Shown here: in pieces, positions 9,462 through 19,063 of the stretch
How the letters are laid out: each line of letters starts with the position of its first letter
Numbering within the stretch: position 1 is the stretch's first letter
Assembly (NCBI GenBank): GCA_027576995.1
Contig: JANBQC010000300.1
Coordinates: forward strand, 1 to 33,093
Length of the DNA stretch: 33,093 nucleotides
Reading direction: 5' to 3'
Source: Dimargaris cristalligena
Lineage: Eukaryota; Kickxellomycota; Dimargaritomycetes; Dimargaritales; Dimargaritaceae
Notes under the pieces: model-generated
Told to the model about the DNA's origin: nothing
The model's input: only the letters and a program-made list of their open reading frames with translations
Database searches by the model: none
Translations under genes and position numbers: made by a program

Positions 9462-11291
9462 TCAGACAGTAGGAGTGGGTATGCAGAGAGTCTGGCCAAT
9501 ATGGGTGGTTACGAAACTCTCGGCGGGTTGTCCACGTTCCAGGAGGGCCCGAACTAAATCCCGGGGCGGGTCGAGGTAATCTTCGTCGGACAACATGAAT
9601 GTAGCCCAGTGGACCCCGATGGAGCGGTGGGCCCTCAGGTCTTCGTGGATCAAGACGGCGTCGGCGGGATCAATATGTTGGTGGTGCATGTACCAGCGGG
9701 GTTGGTAGCTGCCGATGGGGAGGGCGGCTAAAGTAACGGGGCCAATGGCTTGACCAATGGTACGGAAGAGGGGGGCGTAGTAACCCGTGTCTCCGCAGTG
9801 GAAAAAGGAGCCTTGGTCAGAGGTACCGGGGGAATAGAAAGGAGCAATCGCGACGTCATGGATAGGGTAGGACGACGAGGTTAAGGGTAAAGAAGAGTCA
9901 CGGGGAGACAAGGTGGGAATCGTAATGTCGGACGAAGGGCAGGGCAAATCAGTTGAGACCCGCCGGACGGCCCACCCGCACCAAAGAGTGCAATTACTGT
10001 CGAGTGGGGTTCGACCACTCCAGTGCTGGGCCGGAATAGCGCCGATATGGAAAGTGTGACGGACTAAATCGTCAGAGGAGGTGCAAGTTACCGGATCCAC
10101 CGTAAGCCAGGGGGTCTGGGCCGGAGTCATGGTGGATACCTGGGTAAATTGCCACCAGTCCATTTCAACGACCCGCTGGATACCGTTACGAACGAACCAG
10201 GCCCGCATGCCGAGGGGTACGAACCAGAGCACGGTATTCCCCAGTTTCCGAACGCATTCTAGATCCAGGTGGTCGTAGTGGTTGTGTGAGACCAGGACCA
10301 CATCGACTCGGAGTTGTTCGAGCTGGCAGGGAATCGGACGTAGGCGCTTGGGGCCCAGCCAGGAGGTGACGGTACGGGCCTGGAAAATGGGATCGGTTAA
10401 AATGTTGAGACCGGGTAGTTGAACGTAACAGGTGGACTGGCCCAGCCAAGTAACGGTGACTTGATTGGAAGTGAGGACGTGGTTATCGGAGTCGGTGGAA
10501 CCAGACGCAGCGGGGGCAGTTACATTGGCGTGGGAGGACCCCGTCGGGACAGAGTTGGGCTTATCCGCCAATACCGAAAACTGCATAACCCATGATGCGT
10601 CCATTGAACCAGCCGCACCCGAATTAACCACTGGAGGGGTTGTCAGGCTCGGCGTATGAGGGGAGGGCACTGGGGACGGGTATAGACTTTCCCAGCTCGG
10701 TTCCACCACCGGTAGGGTTTCCTGTAGGGTAGTTTCCGTTTGGGGCAGTCCATTCCCACCCGTTCGGGTGGCCCGCCACTGACAGAAATCCCAAAGGGTT
10801 TTATCCCGCCAAGTGGGGAATGGATTCACAAAGCGACCGCGAATGTACATGGACCGAAGGGTGAGGGGAATGGAGGCCATCCAGTAGAGGGGGGACGTGA
10901 CCCGAACGGGGGATACTTGGAAAGGCGCTACAGTAGCAGACATAGTGGACGGGGTCGGAGTCGGAGTCGGGTGGTCTGGGTCAGTTGCATTCGGGTCAGC
11001 GCTGGCTTTATTGGTCCTGGGTTCGGCGGAGGTTGAAGAAGGGGGTTGTAGCATGGCGACTTCGGGGAGATGCACCGACCGCGGGTACAGACCCACCTCG
11101 TTGGCCAAAGCCTTGGGGGAAGCATTCGACGCTTCTTTTTCGTTCTTGGTGATACGCTTGGCAATGCAATCCCTCCGACGTTTTTGAACATAGATCGAGT
11201 CCAGAACGACGGAAAGCAGGAAACCCCCTGCTATTAGGAGGATACCGGTCCAAGTGCTGGTGCCCCGATCGGGTAGACGGGCAAGTGACAT
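9462..11291 (-). CDS. NAPE-PLD / Fmp30-like metallo-beta-lactamase fold hydrolase
   Basis: The product has 609 residues in one exon. Residues 13-34 form one transmembrane helix near the N-terminus, followed by basic QKRRR, as in yeast mitochondrial inner-membrane Fmp30. A low-complexity Pro/Ser/Thr region spans about 84-125 and 195-275. The hydrolase domain starts near 278 (VTVTWLGQSTCYVQLPG, then LTDPIF). Metal-binding residues of the NAPE-PLD family are all visible: HNHYDH (H336, H338, D340, H341), H423 in AQHWSGR, D501 in HCGDTGY and H561 in GVHWATF. The family cleaves N-acyl-phosphatidylethanolamine to N-acylethanolamine and phosphatidic acid; in yeast Fmp30 is linked to mitochondrial cardiolipin and phosphatidylethanolamine balance. 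A non-conserved Ser/Pro insert (about 445-475) separates the metal motifs and, with the long N-terminal region, explains the length above the animal enzyme (about 390). The ATG at 11291 is chosen because it keeps the membrane helix. Substrate is inferred from family only. Confidence 0.9.
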   Translation of the reverse strand: MSLARLPDRGTSTWTGILLIAGGFLLSVVLDSIYVQKRRRDCIAKRITKNEKEASNASPKALANEVGLYPRSVHLPEVAMLQPPSSTSAEPRTNKASADPNATDPDHPTPTPTPSTMSATVAPFQVSPVRVTSPLYWMASIPLTLRSMYIRGRFVNPFPTWRDKTLWDFCQWRATRTGGNGLPQTETTLQETLPVVEPSWESLYPSPVPSPHTPSLTTPPVVNSGAAGSMDASWVMQFSVLADKPNSVPTGSSHANVTAPAASGSTDSDNHVLTSNQVTVTWLGQSTCYVQLPGLNILTDPIFQARTVTSWLGPKRLRPIPCQLEQLRVDVVLVSHNHYDHLDLECVRKLGNTVLWFVPLGMRAWFVRNGIQRVVEMDWWQFTQVSTMTPAQTPWLTVDPVTCTSSDDLVRHTFHIGAIPAQHWSGRTPLDSNCTLWCGWAVRRVSTDLPCPSSDITIPTLSPRDSSLPLTSSSYPIHDVAIAPFYSPGTSDQGSFFHCGDTGYYAPLFRTIGQAIGPVTLAALPIGSYQPRWYMHHQHIDPADAVLIHEDLRAHRSIGVHWATFMLSDEDYLDPPRDLVRALLERGQPAESFVTTHIGQTLCIPTPTV

Positions 11292-11598
11292 GGCGGAGAC
11301 CGGGAATGTAATATAAAAAAAAGGAATGCTGGAAATGAATACGGGGTAGGGAAGAGTGGGAAAGAGTGGAAGGAATAGTTAGGTCAGGAGGGGGCGGTAG
11401 AAAATCTATCTGCAAGCAGGGCTGGTTTCGGGAACCAATTAAAAAAATGCCTAAAAGGTGTAAAGACGATTTTCATTATAGACCACGTAGATGTCCCAAT
11501 GGTTAAGGACAATTTTGATCCAGGTATTCTCCATCAATGGGGGAAATATCTACAGGGTTGTTACCTACTGTGCGGTTTACCTTACTTGTATAGCTTTA

Positions 11599-11996
11599 TT
11601 AAGGGTAATCTGGGACAATGGCCAAACTGGTACGCGGACCAACAAAAAAATAGACTCTCACACCCGCATCATAGAGGGCATGATGGCGAATGGTGTAAAC
11701 AGCGAATTCCCCATGTGGCTGAATGATATGCGGTGGGTATGGTGTGGGAGGACGGTGCGTTCCAGTACAATGGAGCACAGCATTCTAAGGTAAGATTTGT
11801 GGAGGGTACTACTATCAGATAGATGAATGATGCGGATGGGTACAAAGACGGTCGGTCCCAGGCGAGTGGGAAACGGAAGCCAGACGGAACAGCCCACTGC
11901 CACTGACCGATCCTGGACCAGACGCTTTCCTCCCAAAGGTGCGAGGGGTTGATATCGGGAAAGTAAAAGGAGGAAGAAGGACTGCTCTTGGCGGGC
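11599..11996 (-). CDS. unidentified coding-like segments, possibly two 3' exons of a minus-strand gene or a relic
   Basis: Two minus-strand segments join in frame: 11996-11844 (51 codons, preceded by a TTTTTACCCAG acceptor) and 11784-11599 (61 codons plus TAA, preceded by a CCTTAG acceptor), across a 59-nt GT-AG gap (11843-11785). The first reads SRYQPLAPLGGKRLVQDRSV then GCSVWLPFPTRLGPTVF; the second ends HGEFAVYTIRHHALYDAGV then RVYFFVGPRTSLAIVPDYP. AATAAA overlaps the stop codon. I do not recognise the protein. Against it: the proposed donor GTACCC is weak, more than one frame is open here, no start is found, and upstream DNA looks like the promoter of the + strand gluconokinase gene. It could be a gene, a pseudogene or chance. 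Confidence 0.3.
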
Positions 11997-12846
11997 CTGG
12001 GTAAAAAGATATGCTCCTAAACTATATGATGTCTGTATGCGCGCATATAGAAGATATATGCGCTAACCCCCTGCGCGTTCCTATCCGAGTATCCTCTAAT
12101 GCCCGCTCGTATATAAGGCTCCGAGACCCACCCCCATCCACCCTTCCCTCTAGTTCACCGATTCTATATCTATTCATTCATTTCCTGTCCTTTTGGCTGT
12201 TTCTCTGGTCTCCTTTTCCATTCAAACGTCGCCGTAATATCTGCTCTTGCATCTAGTTTGCACGTGTGGACGGAATACACTACAATCGTAAGCCAGCAGC
12301 ACCAACAGACCTTGGTGAAAATATAATCCTGGGATTGCGTACCGCTGGTCGATGCTTGATAATTGGTTTTCGATTCTCCTTTCTACCGCACTGTTCCACC
12401 CTTCCCTTTGATTATTCGGTCTCGTTGTAGCGCTGCCTTTGGTCACCTCCAGTTAAGGCAACCACCGCGTACCCACACCCCTTCCTGGCCTCATTTACCT
12501 AACCCTTCCCTGTCCAGTCAGCGTTTGACGCTCATTCTGAATCCCACCTAAACCAGTTCCCCGAATTTTCTTTCTTCCTTCGAACGCTGTCTCCCCCCGC
12601 CGATACTCAGTCGTCCCTCTACGCTCTTTCAGGCCCATTAATACCTTACCCTCCCTTCCCAGTTCCTCCGACCCGAGTTCTTCCAACCACCTCTCTATTC
12701 CCCTAGCTTTCTTTTACATAGTATTGCTGTATCCTACGCTAGGTGTGTGAGTATATATCCTTCCCAACCCCACCCACTCCACCGCGCCCTCTCGTACTTT
12801 CCTTATCCATTGCTGACAACCCCTTCCTTGCCCACCACCACCACAC
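11997..12846 (+). other. upstream region and probable leader of the gluconokinase gene
   Basis: No protein is recognised on either strand. Position 12110-12118 has TATATAAGG, a good TATA candidate on the + strand. From about 12130 onward, most clearly 12560-12840, the + strand is strongly C/T-rich, like the leaders of the other + strand genes. The distance from the TATA candidate to the ATG is over 700 nt, so either the leader is long or holds an intron, or the site is not used. Confidence 0.45.
12110..12118 (+). promoter_or_regulatory. candidate TATA box
   Basis: TATATAAGG in a local sequence otherwise not dominated by TA repeats, followed by a long pyrimidine-rich stretch on the same strand and then the gluconokinase gene. 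Confidence 0.4.
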
Positions 12847-13608
12847 ATGTATTGCCCCAGTTCCCCGCCAACCGAACCCCCCGCCTCACCACCAGCATGT
12901 CTTATCATTTTTATGGGGGTTGCGGCCTGTGGGAAAAGTCACATTGGTGCACAACTCTTTGAACTATTAAACCAGGATAACCGCTACTTGGCTGATTTTC
13001 TAGAGGGGGATGATTATCATACCGATGAAATGATCGACCAGATGCGCCATGGCGTGGGCCTAACCGATGCCCAGCGTTGGCCTTGGCTGTACCGCATCCG
13101 CGAGGCCTGCATCGAACGGCTGCAGGAACTCCGTATAGACTCCGACGATGTTCAGGGGAACACTCCCCCTACCAGCGCAATACCATTATTGCATACATCT
13201 ATATCCCCTCCCCTTTCGGCCGCTGCAGTTCTATCACCATCCCCTGTTTCCACCCAGGGACCGTCGCCCCTCCCCCCTTCTGCTTCCCCCCCTCCCTCCC
13301 GGCTGGTCTTAATACTCGCCTGTTCGGCCCTCAAGCGATCCTACCGCGACTTTTTGCGCACCTTACACCAACCAAATCTCTTCCGCTACCTCTACTTCAT
13401 CTACCTCGATTGTTCGCCCCAAATGCTGTACACCCGGATAAAGCGCCGGGGGCACCACTTCGCCGGAACTCCCCTCCTCCAGTCCCAGCTGAATACCCTT
13501 GAGCCGCCCAACCCCGAACAGGAACCCGATGTATTGGTCATGGACAGCGACCAACCCGCCAGTAAATCAACCGCGCAGGCCTTCACCTTCCTCCGTGGTC
13601 TCCCATAG
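12847..13608 (+). CDS. gluconokinase (GntK/IDNK family)
   Basis: Phosphorylates D-gluconate to 6-phosphogluconate with ATP, feeding the pentose phosphate pathway; cytosolic in known members. The product has 253 residues. The Walker A loop is GVAACGKS (24-31), followed by FLEGDDYHTDEMIDQMRHGV (51-70), GLTDAQRWPWL (71-81), ACSALKRSYRD (158-168), the beta-strand/lid part YFIYLDCS and RRGHHF (200-205), then LLQSQLNTLEPP (210-221), all in family order. Typical members have 175-200 residues. The excess is a Pro/Ser-rich insert (about 102-150) after the first helical part and a Pro-rich N-terminus of about 18 residues. The insert is in frame and I see no good intron boundaries around it, so it appears to be translated. 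The ATG at 12847 is the only in-frame start before the P-loop apart from M23, which abuts it. The ATG at 12898 is in another frame. Confidence 0.88.
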   Translation: MYCPSSPPTEPPASPPACLIIFMGVAACGKSHIGAQLFELLNQDNRYLADFLEGDDYHTDEMIDQMRHGVGLTDAQRWPWLYRIREACIERLQELRIDSDDVQGNTPPTSAIPLLHTSISPPLSAAAVLSPSPVSTQGPSPLPPSASPPPSRLVLILACSALKRSYRDFLRTLHQPNLFRYLYFIYLDCSPQMLYTRIKRRGHHFAGTPLLQSQLNTLEPPNPEQEPDVLVMDSDQPASKSTAQAFTFLRGLP

Positions 13609-14816
13609 GGCAACGGTGTCGCCATCGCCACTTTAATATTTTAGGCTCAGGAGGAAAGTCTAGCTATATACTTCTGTAGTTGCCTGCGTTCCACTGTCCT
13701 GTGAACTTCTACCACCCCGCCATTCCTTACAACTTACGTTAGTCGGTTTCCCCTTTTGGTCACACCTATCCGCTATCTGCCCCATGGGTAATCCGTAAAA
13801 TTTAACTATATACTTATTTGCGTTTCCCAGTTGAGGCCACCTGGACTGCCCCCCGTCTTAACCAGCCGCTCGCCTGAGGCATGTTTTTCGATGCTTGTTG
13901 GCAGTGTGGAATCTTTAGCCTCCTACCATTCAATCACATCACTATCCATCTCATTGCTAATTCATCCCCATAATAAACTGGCTATTAGGATCACCGGTCC
14001 TCTGAATTGAATGCCTAATCGGCCTGACAGCCCAGCTATCCCCAGCGATACCGGCCATCTTTAATATAGTGCCGTCGTTCGGCTTTGTGGCTTTGTAAAA
14101 ACATACATTTTTAATTGGCCAGCACTGATTTTAGATGTCCCAATCCATACCCGCTAGAGAATTGGACTTGCTATACTTCTGCCCACGACATTGCGGGACT
14201 GGTGACCTATCCTTTCGGCTCTCATACCACCACCATTTAATGCACAGCTTGCCTTTGGAACCCATTATCGGATCTGCGTCACAGTGGCTGTAACGCAGAA
14301 TGGTCACCTATCTAGCATTAGAATACGCCATGCAGTGCGCGGTTGCCCAAACAGGCCATGTAACGATACGAATGTAGCTGGATATCAGGATTATACCAGA
14401 AGCATCATCCCCGTTTGGATCGTTCAGTGGCGGGTACATACCGGATTGGTTTAAAGCGAGGCTAAAGAAAGTGTGAGAGCATGAGGGGGGTGGGGTTGGG
14501 TGAGGGGGCACTGGGAGAGAATGACTAAGCCTGGAAACACGGGCGCCCATTTAATCACCAGCGACCCACTATGTCACTCTGCATGGTTTAGGAGGGTGCG
14601 GCCAATAGCCAGGATTAATACAATGGTGGTAACGGATTAATTAGGGGGGATACAATGGGTTTATTAAATACTGTAGAGTAGAAAGGAGTAATGGGCAACC
14701 TATTGTATATCTATACGAAGTAATGCTGGTTTGAATCATAGCATTCTGAAGCGATCATTGTTGGACAAGACATGGCCTAAAATTAACTACGAAGCAACAA
14801 TAAAAGCTGCCCGAGC
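13609..14816. other. convergent spacer between gluconokinase and alternative oxidase
   Basis: No gene, RNA gene or notable repeat is supported. The flanking genes end toward each other, so both 3' ends lie here. A short minus-strand frame at 14308-14550 has no family features. Confidence 0.5.
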
Positions 14817-15998
14817 CTAGCGGGCCGACTTGGGGAACACTTTAGATACGTTCAAGGTTACCTGGGGCGGATGCTCATGAACCGTTTCCCAGTCGGTGGA
14901 GTGTAGGTCCTTGTGGAGATCCTCCTTGTGAATCAACATTCGGTCGGCAAAATGGTGGTTAGTATCCCGGTGCAGGGCCTCGTCAGCGCGGACGGCCAGC
15001 ACGGTATCCCGCAGGGTAGCCGTCTGGGGATCCAGGTTCCAATACTCCACGGCCACGACGGGAGCCTTGGTATTCGCAATACGTCCCTCATCGATTTCCT
15101 TTAGGAAAGCCGTGTACGAGATGATGGCCTCTTCCTCCAAATAGCCCACTATGCGGTGGGCCATGCGGGGGGAGCACAGGTACACCAGGAAAAAGAGGTT
15201 AAAAAACCCGCCCTGGACGGTAAATACCAAGAAGCGGTCGAACCAGCCGGGGTTGCACACCTCCATCCAGGTCATGAGGTGCATGCGTTCGTTTTCCGCT
15301 TCGTGCAACAAATGGGCAATCCAACCCCCGTCGTATTTTAAACCCCGTAAACTGCGTAAATGCCGGAGCATGGCCCCCACCATGCCCGGAACCGCCGCGA
15401 CGGTTTCCAGCATCACGGCGCGGTGGACGTATTTCTTGCGGAAGAACCAGTCGGTGGGTTTGCGGAGGGTCTTGACGATGATGAGCGCTAATGCGTCTAG
15501 TTTGTCGTTGGGTTCCCGGTGCGCATTAGGGTAGATTTCGAGTTGTTCGAGTTTGGCCGTAGTGAGGGGGGCATCGCAGACGAAATCGTCCCGGATGGGT
15601 CGGGGCACGTACGTGTGCGTTAGTTCAGGTGGGGTTTCGATACCTGGGGCGCGCTCCACGAATAAATGGCCCGGGTCCATGGAATTGTCCCCCGGCGCTT
15701 GAGAGGTGGACGAGGCGGCGGTGGCCGAGCGGCTGGCGGCATGCTGGTTGAGAAGCATCTTCTTGTGTAGTTTGAGGGACGGGGGGTCCTCCCGAGGGGG
15801 GGAACCCTGACTGGTATCGTTCTTGGCAGCTGAACCGGGCTCGGAGGGGTTGGTGGGGGTCACCTGTTGGCGGCGGGCGAAGAAATTGATGGTCCGCGGA
15901 AATTGGCCGATGGTGCCATTGAGGGGTCGACGGATGGCGGGTCGAAGGGCCTGGTTCAGCAGACCCCTCGTCAAGTAAGTAGACTTGAAGTAAGCCAT
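14817..15998 (-). CDS. AOX: mitochondrial alternative oxidase
   Basis: Ubiquinol oxidase of the mitochondrial inner membrane that reduces oxygen to water without proton pumping, bypassing complexes III and IV. The product has 393 residues in one exon. The N-terminus is rich in Arg, Ser and Asn and poor in acidic residues ([21 protein letters not shown], about 23-43), as expected for a mitochondrial presequence. A Ser/Pro/Ala-rich linker runs to about 125. The di-iron residues of the four-helix bundle are present: E198 in [13 protein letters not shown]237 and H240 in NERMH, the glutamates of LEEEA (287-291), and E340 and H343 in RADEALHR. The two hydrophobic helices (about 200-212 and 256-275) bind one leaflet of the membrane. 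Length is slightly above usual fungal enzymes (320-370) because of the linker. The ATG at 15998 keeps the presequence. Fungal genes of this kind are often induced by respiratory stress. Confidence 0.97.
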   Translation of the reverse strand: MAYFKSTYLTRGLLNQALRPAIRRPLNGTIGQFPRTINFFARRQQVTPTNPSEPGSAAKNDTSQGSPPREDPPSLKLHKKMLLNQHAASRSATAASSTSQAPGDNSMDPGHLFVERAPGIETPPELTHTYVPRPIRDDFVCDAPLTTAKLEQLEIYPNAHREPNDKLDALALIIVKTLRKPTDWFFRKKYVHRAVMLETVAAVPGMVGAMLRHLRSLRGLKYDGGWIAHLLHEAENERMHLMTWMEVCNPGWFDRFLVFTVQGGFFNLFFLVYLCSPRMAHRIVGYLEEEAIISYTAFLKEIDEGRIANTKAPVVAVEYWNLDPQTATLRDTVLAVRADEALHRDTNHHFADRMLIHKEDLHKDLHSTDWETVHEHPPQVTLNVSKVFPKSAR

Positions 15999-16119
15999 GG
16001 GTAGATTGAGTTAACAGGAAAATAATAATACTGTGTTTAATTTACTATAGGGCTGATTCGGGGGGCTGTCCCGCACAACTTTTTGCCAAAATAACGGGGT
16101 TATAAGGTGACTGGGAGCC

Positions 16120-16135
16120 GTTAACGACGGTTAAC
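16120..16135 (-). promoter_or_regulatory. paired GTTAAC sites upstream of the alternative oxidase gene
   Basis: GTTAAC palindromes at 16120-16125 and 16130-16135 are spaced 10 nt start to start, each preceded by CG (CCGTTAACGACGGTTAAC). They lie about 125 nt before the oxidase ATG. One helical turn between two identical palindromes suggests a binding site, but no factor is identified. Confidence 0.35.
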
Positions 16136-16146
16136 AAAAAACAATG

Positions 16147-16166
16147 ATTTTATATAATTATAAAAT
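16147..16166. promoter_or_regulatory. symmetric TATA-like palindrome
   Basis: ATTTTATA-TAAT-TATAAAAT is a perfect 8-bp inverted repeat about 150 nt before the oxidase ATG. It reads as a TATA-like element on both strands and is a candidate core promoter element. Confidence 0.35.
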
Positions 16167-17214
16167 GGAAAACGATGGAGGTATTGAGAAAAAAACGGAT
16201 GGTTCATCCAGTCACCTATCTAAATATCAGGGATATTATCGGTTTACGACCGACTCGTTTCGGGACTCATTCAGGCAGGTCTTGGTTGGCTAGCTCAATG
16301 AATCCTGGTTTGATTTTTAAAATCAGTCGGACTCATCAGACTGGGATGAATGATCGCGTTTCGAAGGGTAGGAATCTTTCTGGTTTGGTTTTAGGGATTT
16401 CGGGTGAAACATCTGTCTTTTTTTTGGAATTGAGGGCGACACCATACGGGGTTTTAGAGAAAGGGTGGAGTCTGCCAAAGTTGGAAGACCTGTATACAGT
16501 TTAAGGAACTTCTATCTTAGCCTAATGGGCATTGGAATCCCGTATCGGTAACGATGGACTGAGTGACTGGAAATAGCGAAGACTGGTTGTCCGATCCCCC
16601 GGCATCCCCCACTTCCACTCCCCGCCTCCCAATGTTCACCCCTGAAGCGTCTTCAGATCCAACATTTCAGTCTAACTATACAACATCACTAAATACTAAA
16701 AGCGAGTGGTAGATGTCTATTATACAGTATGGAAATACATCCATGGTTGTCTTGGACGAGTATGAGTATAATATAGGCCAACCCAGCGGTAAACCATCAA
16801 TGTATAGCATACCTAAGCTACCGGTTATTGTAGATACGCTCTTCCCATTTGGTTAATTATCAATATTATTCTATATTGTCTATAATGGGATCCCTGACTA
16901 TTGCTAACTATGTATTATATTGAATAACGAATCTCACTGGAAACCGGCACGTGTATGCAGTATAATATGTGCTATTACAACCAGACCCCCTCTGTCTCAG
17001 TTACTACCTCAACTGGACATTGTTGCACCACGCCACTTTACACGTGACTGTATTAGTTGTGAAGTCAGTATTGAATTCACTGACACGGCACTAGAGTGGT
17101 TAGCCACCACGACATGGTGTTCAAAACCATTAAAACATAAAGCGTACATCTAGGTTTGGGGAGTAATCCGTACAGTCAGCCCCGGCTAATGGAGTAGCCT
17201 GTATTGCCGCGTAT
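16167..17214. other. spacer upstream of the alternative oxidase gene
   Basis: An open frame at 16175-16504 (+) would give 109 residues starting MEVLRKKRMVHPVTYLN, but it has no family features, AT-rich codons and no homology that I recognise. A second at 16920-17153 is no better. I treat the stretch as non-coding. Confidence 0.45.
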
Positions 17215-17370
17215 TTAGAATACATATGGGAGAAGTTCATTCAGGCTGTATAATGAAAAATCCATTGGGTGAGGTCAATATTACTAGTTAAAAGCTATTC
17301 CCATATACATTTGCCAATGCATGTATTATGTAAAACCTTATACAGCGGAGTTGAATTTCATCCATATACT
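17215..17370 (-). repeat. copy A of a diverged repeat shared with 31528-31680
   Basis: From about 17228 to 17295 this copy aligns without gaps to 31539-31605 at roughly 70 percent identity, including GGAGAAGTTC and CAGGCT. A second block (TATAC..., GAA.TTCA.CCATAT) aligns further on. Many differences are transitions. On the minus strand copy A ends an open frame, with the block reading YMDEIQLRCI against YMGELRPGCI in copy B, so the repeat may derive from coding sequence. Confidence 0.6.
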
Positions 17371-17578
17371 GAGTAATGACACTCAAGGACCGAATAATTT
17401 GTAGTCGATTACCACGATAATCCTGGAAAAAGAAGTATGTATTGATGGCCAAACCCCTCCCAATGTCTTTGATTCCGGATATGTGCAATTTTTGTGGTGA
17501 AATAGTCCAATTCTCCAAAAACGCGGCAATTTTAGCTGTCTTTATTTCCAAAAGATGGTTAATACTGGCCCCTCTCAC
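17288..17578 (-). pseudogene. remnant of an unidentified coding element
   Basis: A 96-residue minus-strand frame contains HLLEIKTAKIAAFLENWTIS and DYRGNRLQIIRSLSVITQY and ends at the repeat shared with 31.5 kb. Upstream on the same strand (about 17600-18060) other frames give protein-like stretches such as NQSWTMVFFVVFQN broken by stops. This fits a decayed gene or transposon product. I do not recognise the family. Confidence 0.35.
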
Positions 17579-19063
17579 CCCCGGCTATGATGCCCTATAG
17601 TATATTTACCAAAGAAAATAGATAGGTTACTCCATTATGTTGAGCTGAGCTAAAGATTTCCAACTGTATTTTCCGGACGTCTATCATTCCATCGGCGGAA
17701 GATTTAGGCGGCAGTAGTCGCTACTGTTTTTTGGCTTATGGCCCACGGCGAATTGGATACCGAATATAGTTGCTCATCTTTAAAGTCCGTCACCGGCATT
17801 TTGGAACACCACAAAGAACACCATCGTCCAAGACTGGTTAGAGGGCTTGCCATATTTTAGTGTACAGGCCATTTTTATACGACCATATGCCACAAGTGGT
17901 CCCAATGTGTATGACCCTCCTGCTCACATGCCCATCAATATTTTTTTTCTCATTCGAATGAGAGACTCCCCATGCCATAATTTATCCGCTAATCTACACC
18001 AAATAGCGATCGCCCATTAACGATATACCTAGACGCAAAAACCGCCATGGCCCCCCAATGACAAGGTGAAGTCAATAATGGTCAGTCTCTATAGCCAATG
18101 GAGTAATTTGGGCGAATGCAGTGATTCAGGGAATTTGAGCGACATCCTTCACCAAATGTAGATTAAAAGAGTGTGCGTATGGGGCTTTATAGAATCTACA
18201 TTGGTGTCGATTATGCAGCGTTGGCTATCCTAAGTTCGAAATCGACATGCGAATGCCAAATCAGGGGGGTTGGCTTTGGGAAAGGCGGTATCCCCTATTC
18301 GAGGCGGGCATTGGGAGTTGAGTAACGGGGCGGGATTGCCTTGGAATAGCCAAGGGAATTTGACAAAAAATATACTCATCGATGGACAAGACTGCTGGAA
18401 TCGATAGGATAGTGGGCGTGCAGAGAAACCAAATACGCCAGTTTAGGACCAGTTAGGGTGGCCCATGAGTCAGCGCCAACTAGAGTCGTTGGAGTAGCTA
18501 ATGGTGTTGATTAACACGAATATCTTCAAATAGGAACACGTCCGCTCAATATTCACACCCTTCATTGGCTATCCGCCTGGTCGAAATGTCCAGCCGTTCC
18601 CTAGAATAGCAACAAACCTGCGTCGATCATTTTTTGGTTCCTTGAAGCCACTGTGAGGCATGCCATAACGGGGCTGGGCCAACCTAAATAATGGTGCAGT
18701 TGCAACCAGGGTAATTACACTCTGGTCAGGACTGCGTGTATGATCGGACAGGGGGGTTTAGTTTACTTAAGGATAGCCGGTATTTAAAGTCGATAATGTC
18801 CCGCTTTCCCTTAGTGAACCTTGCTTTTCGCTCATTTACCTGATACACCGGCTCTTTATAGTTTTCTGCATCCACTGCCCCGATACTTATTAGTTTCAGG
18901 ACCGCTGCCCGGCATTGCCCTAAATTACCTCAATTAACATTGCCTCAACCCTCACATCTTTCATATTTTTACCTGCATTAACGACATTAATTCCACCTTT
19001 CTTCTTTCTCCCTTCCTCAGTACGGGAAATTCCACCTCATCTAAACATACCATTTCCAACAAC
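17579..19063. other. spacer with relic sequence, then upstream region of the SOD-like gene
   Basis: The part to about 18750 appears to be decayed sequence with no intact gene. From about 18780 onward C/T-rich DNA with TTTATAG near 18856 leads into the SOD-like gene. CTTCCTCAG at 19012-19020 would fit a 3' splice site, so a leader intron is possible. Confidence 0.4.

Noticed and set aside
16175..16504. 109-residue + ORF divergent from alternative oxidase
   Set aside because: No recognisable domain, AT-rich codons, and it begins within the probable oxidase promoter.
18220..18260. Possible tRNA B-box (AAGTTCGAAATC)
   Set aside because: The stem around the TTCGAAA loop does not pair and no acceptor stem or A-box is found. 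TTCGAA-like sites near 6056, 16367 and 21453 fail the same test.
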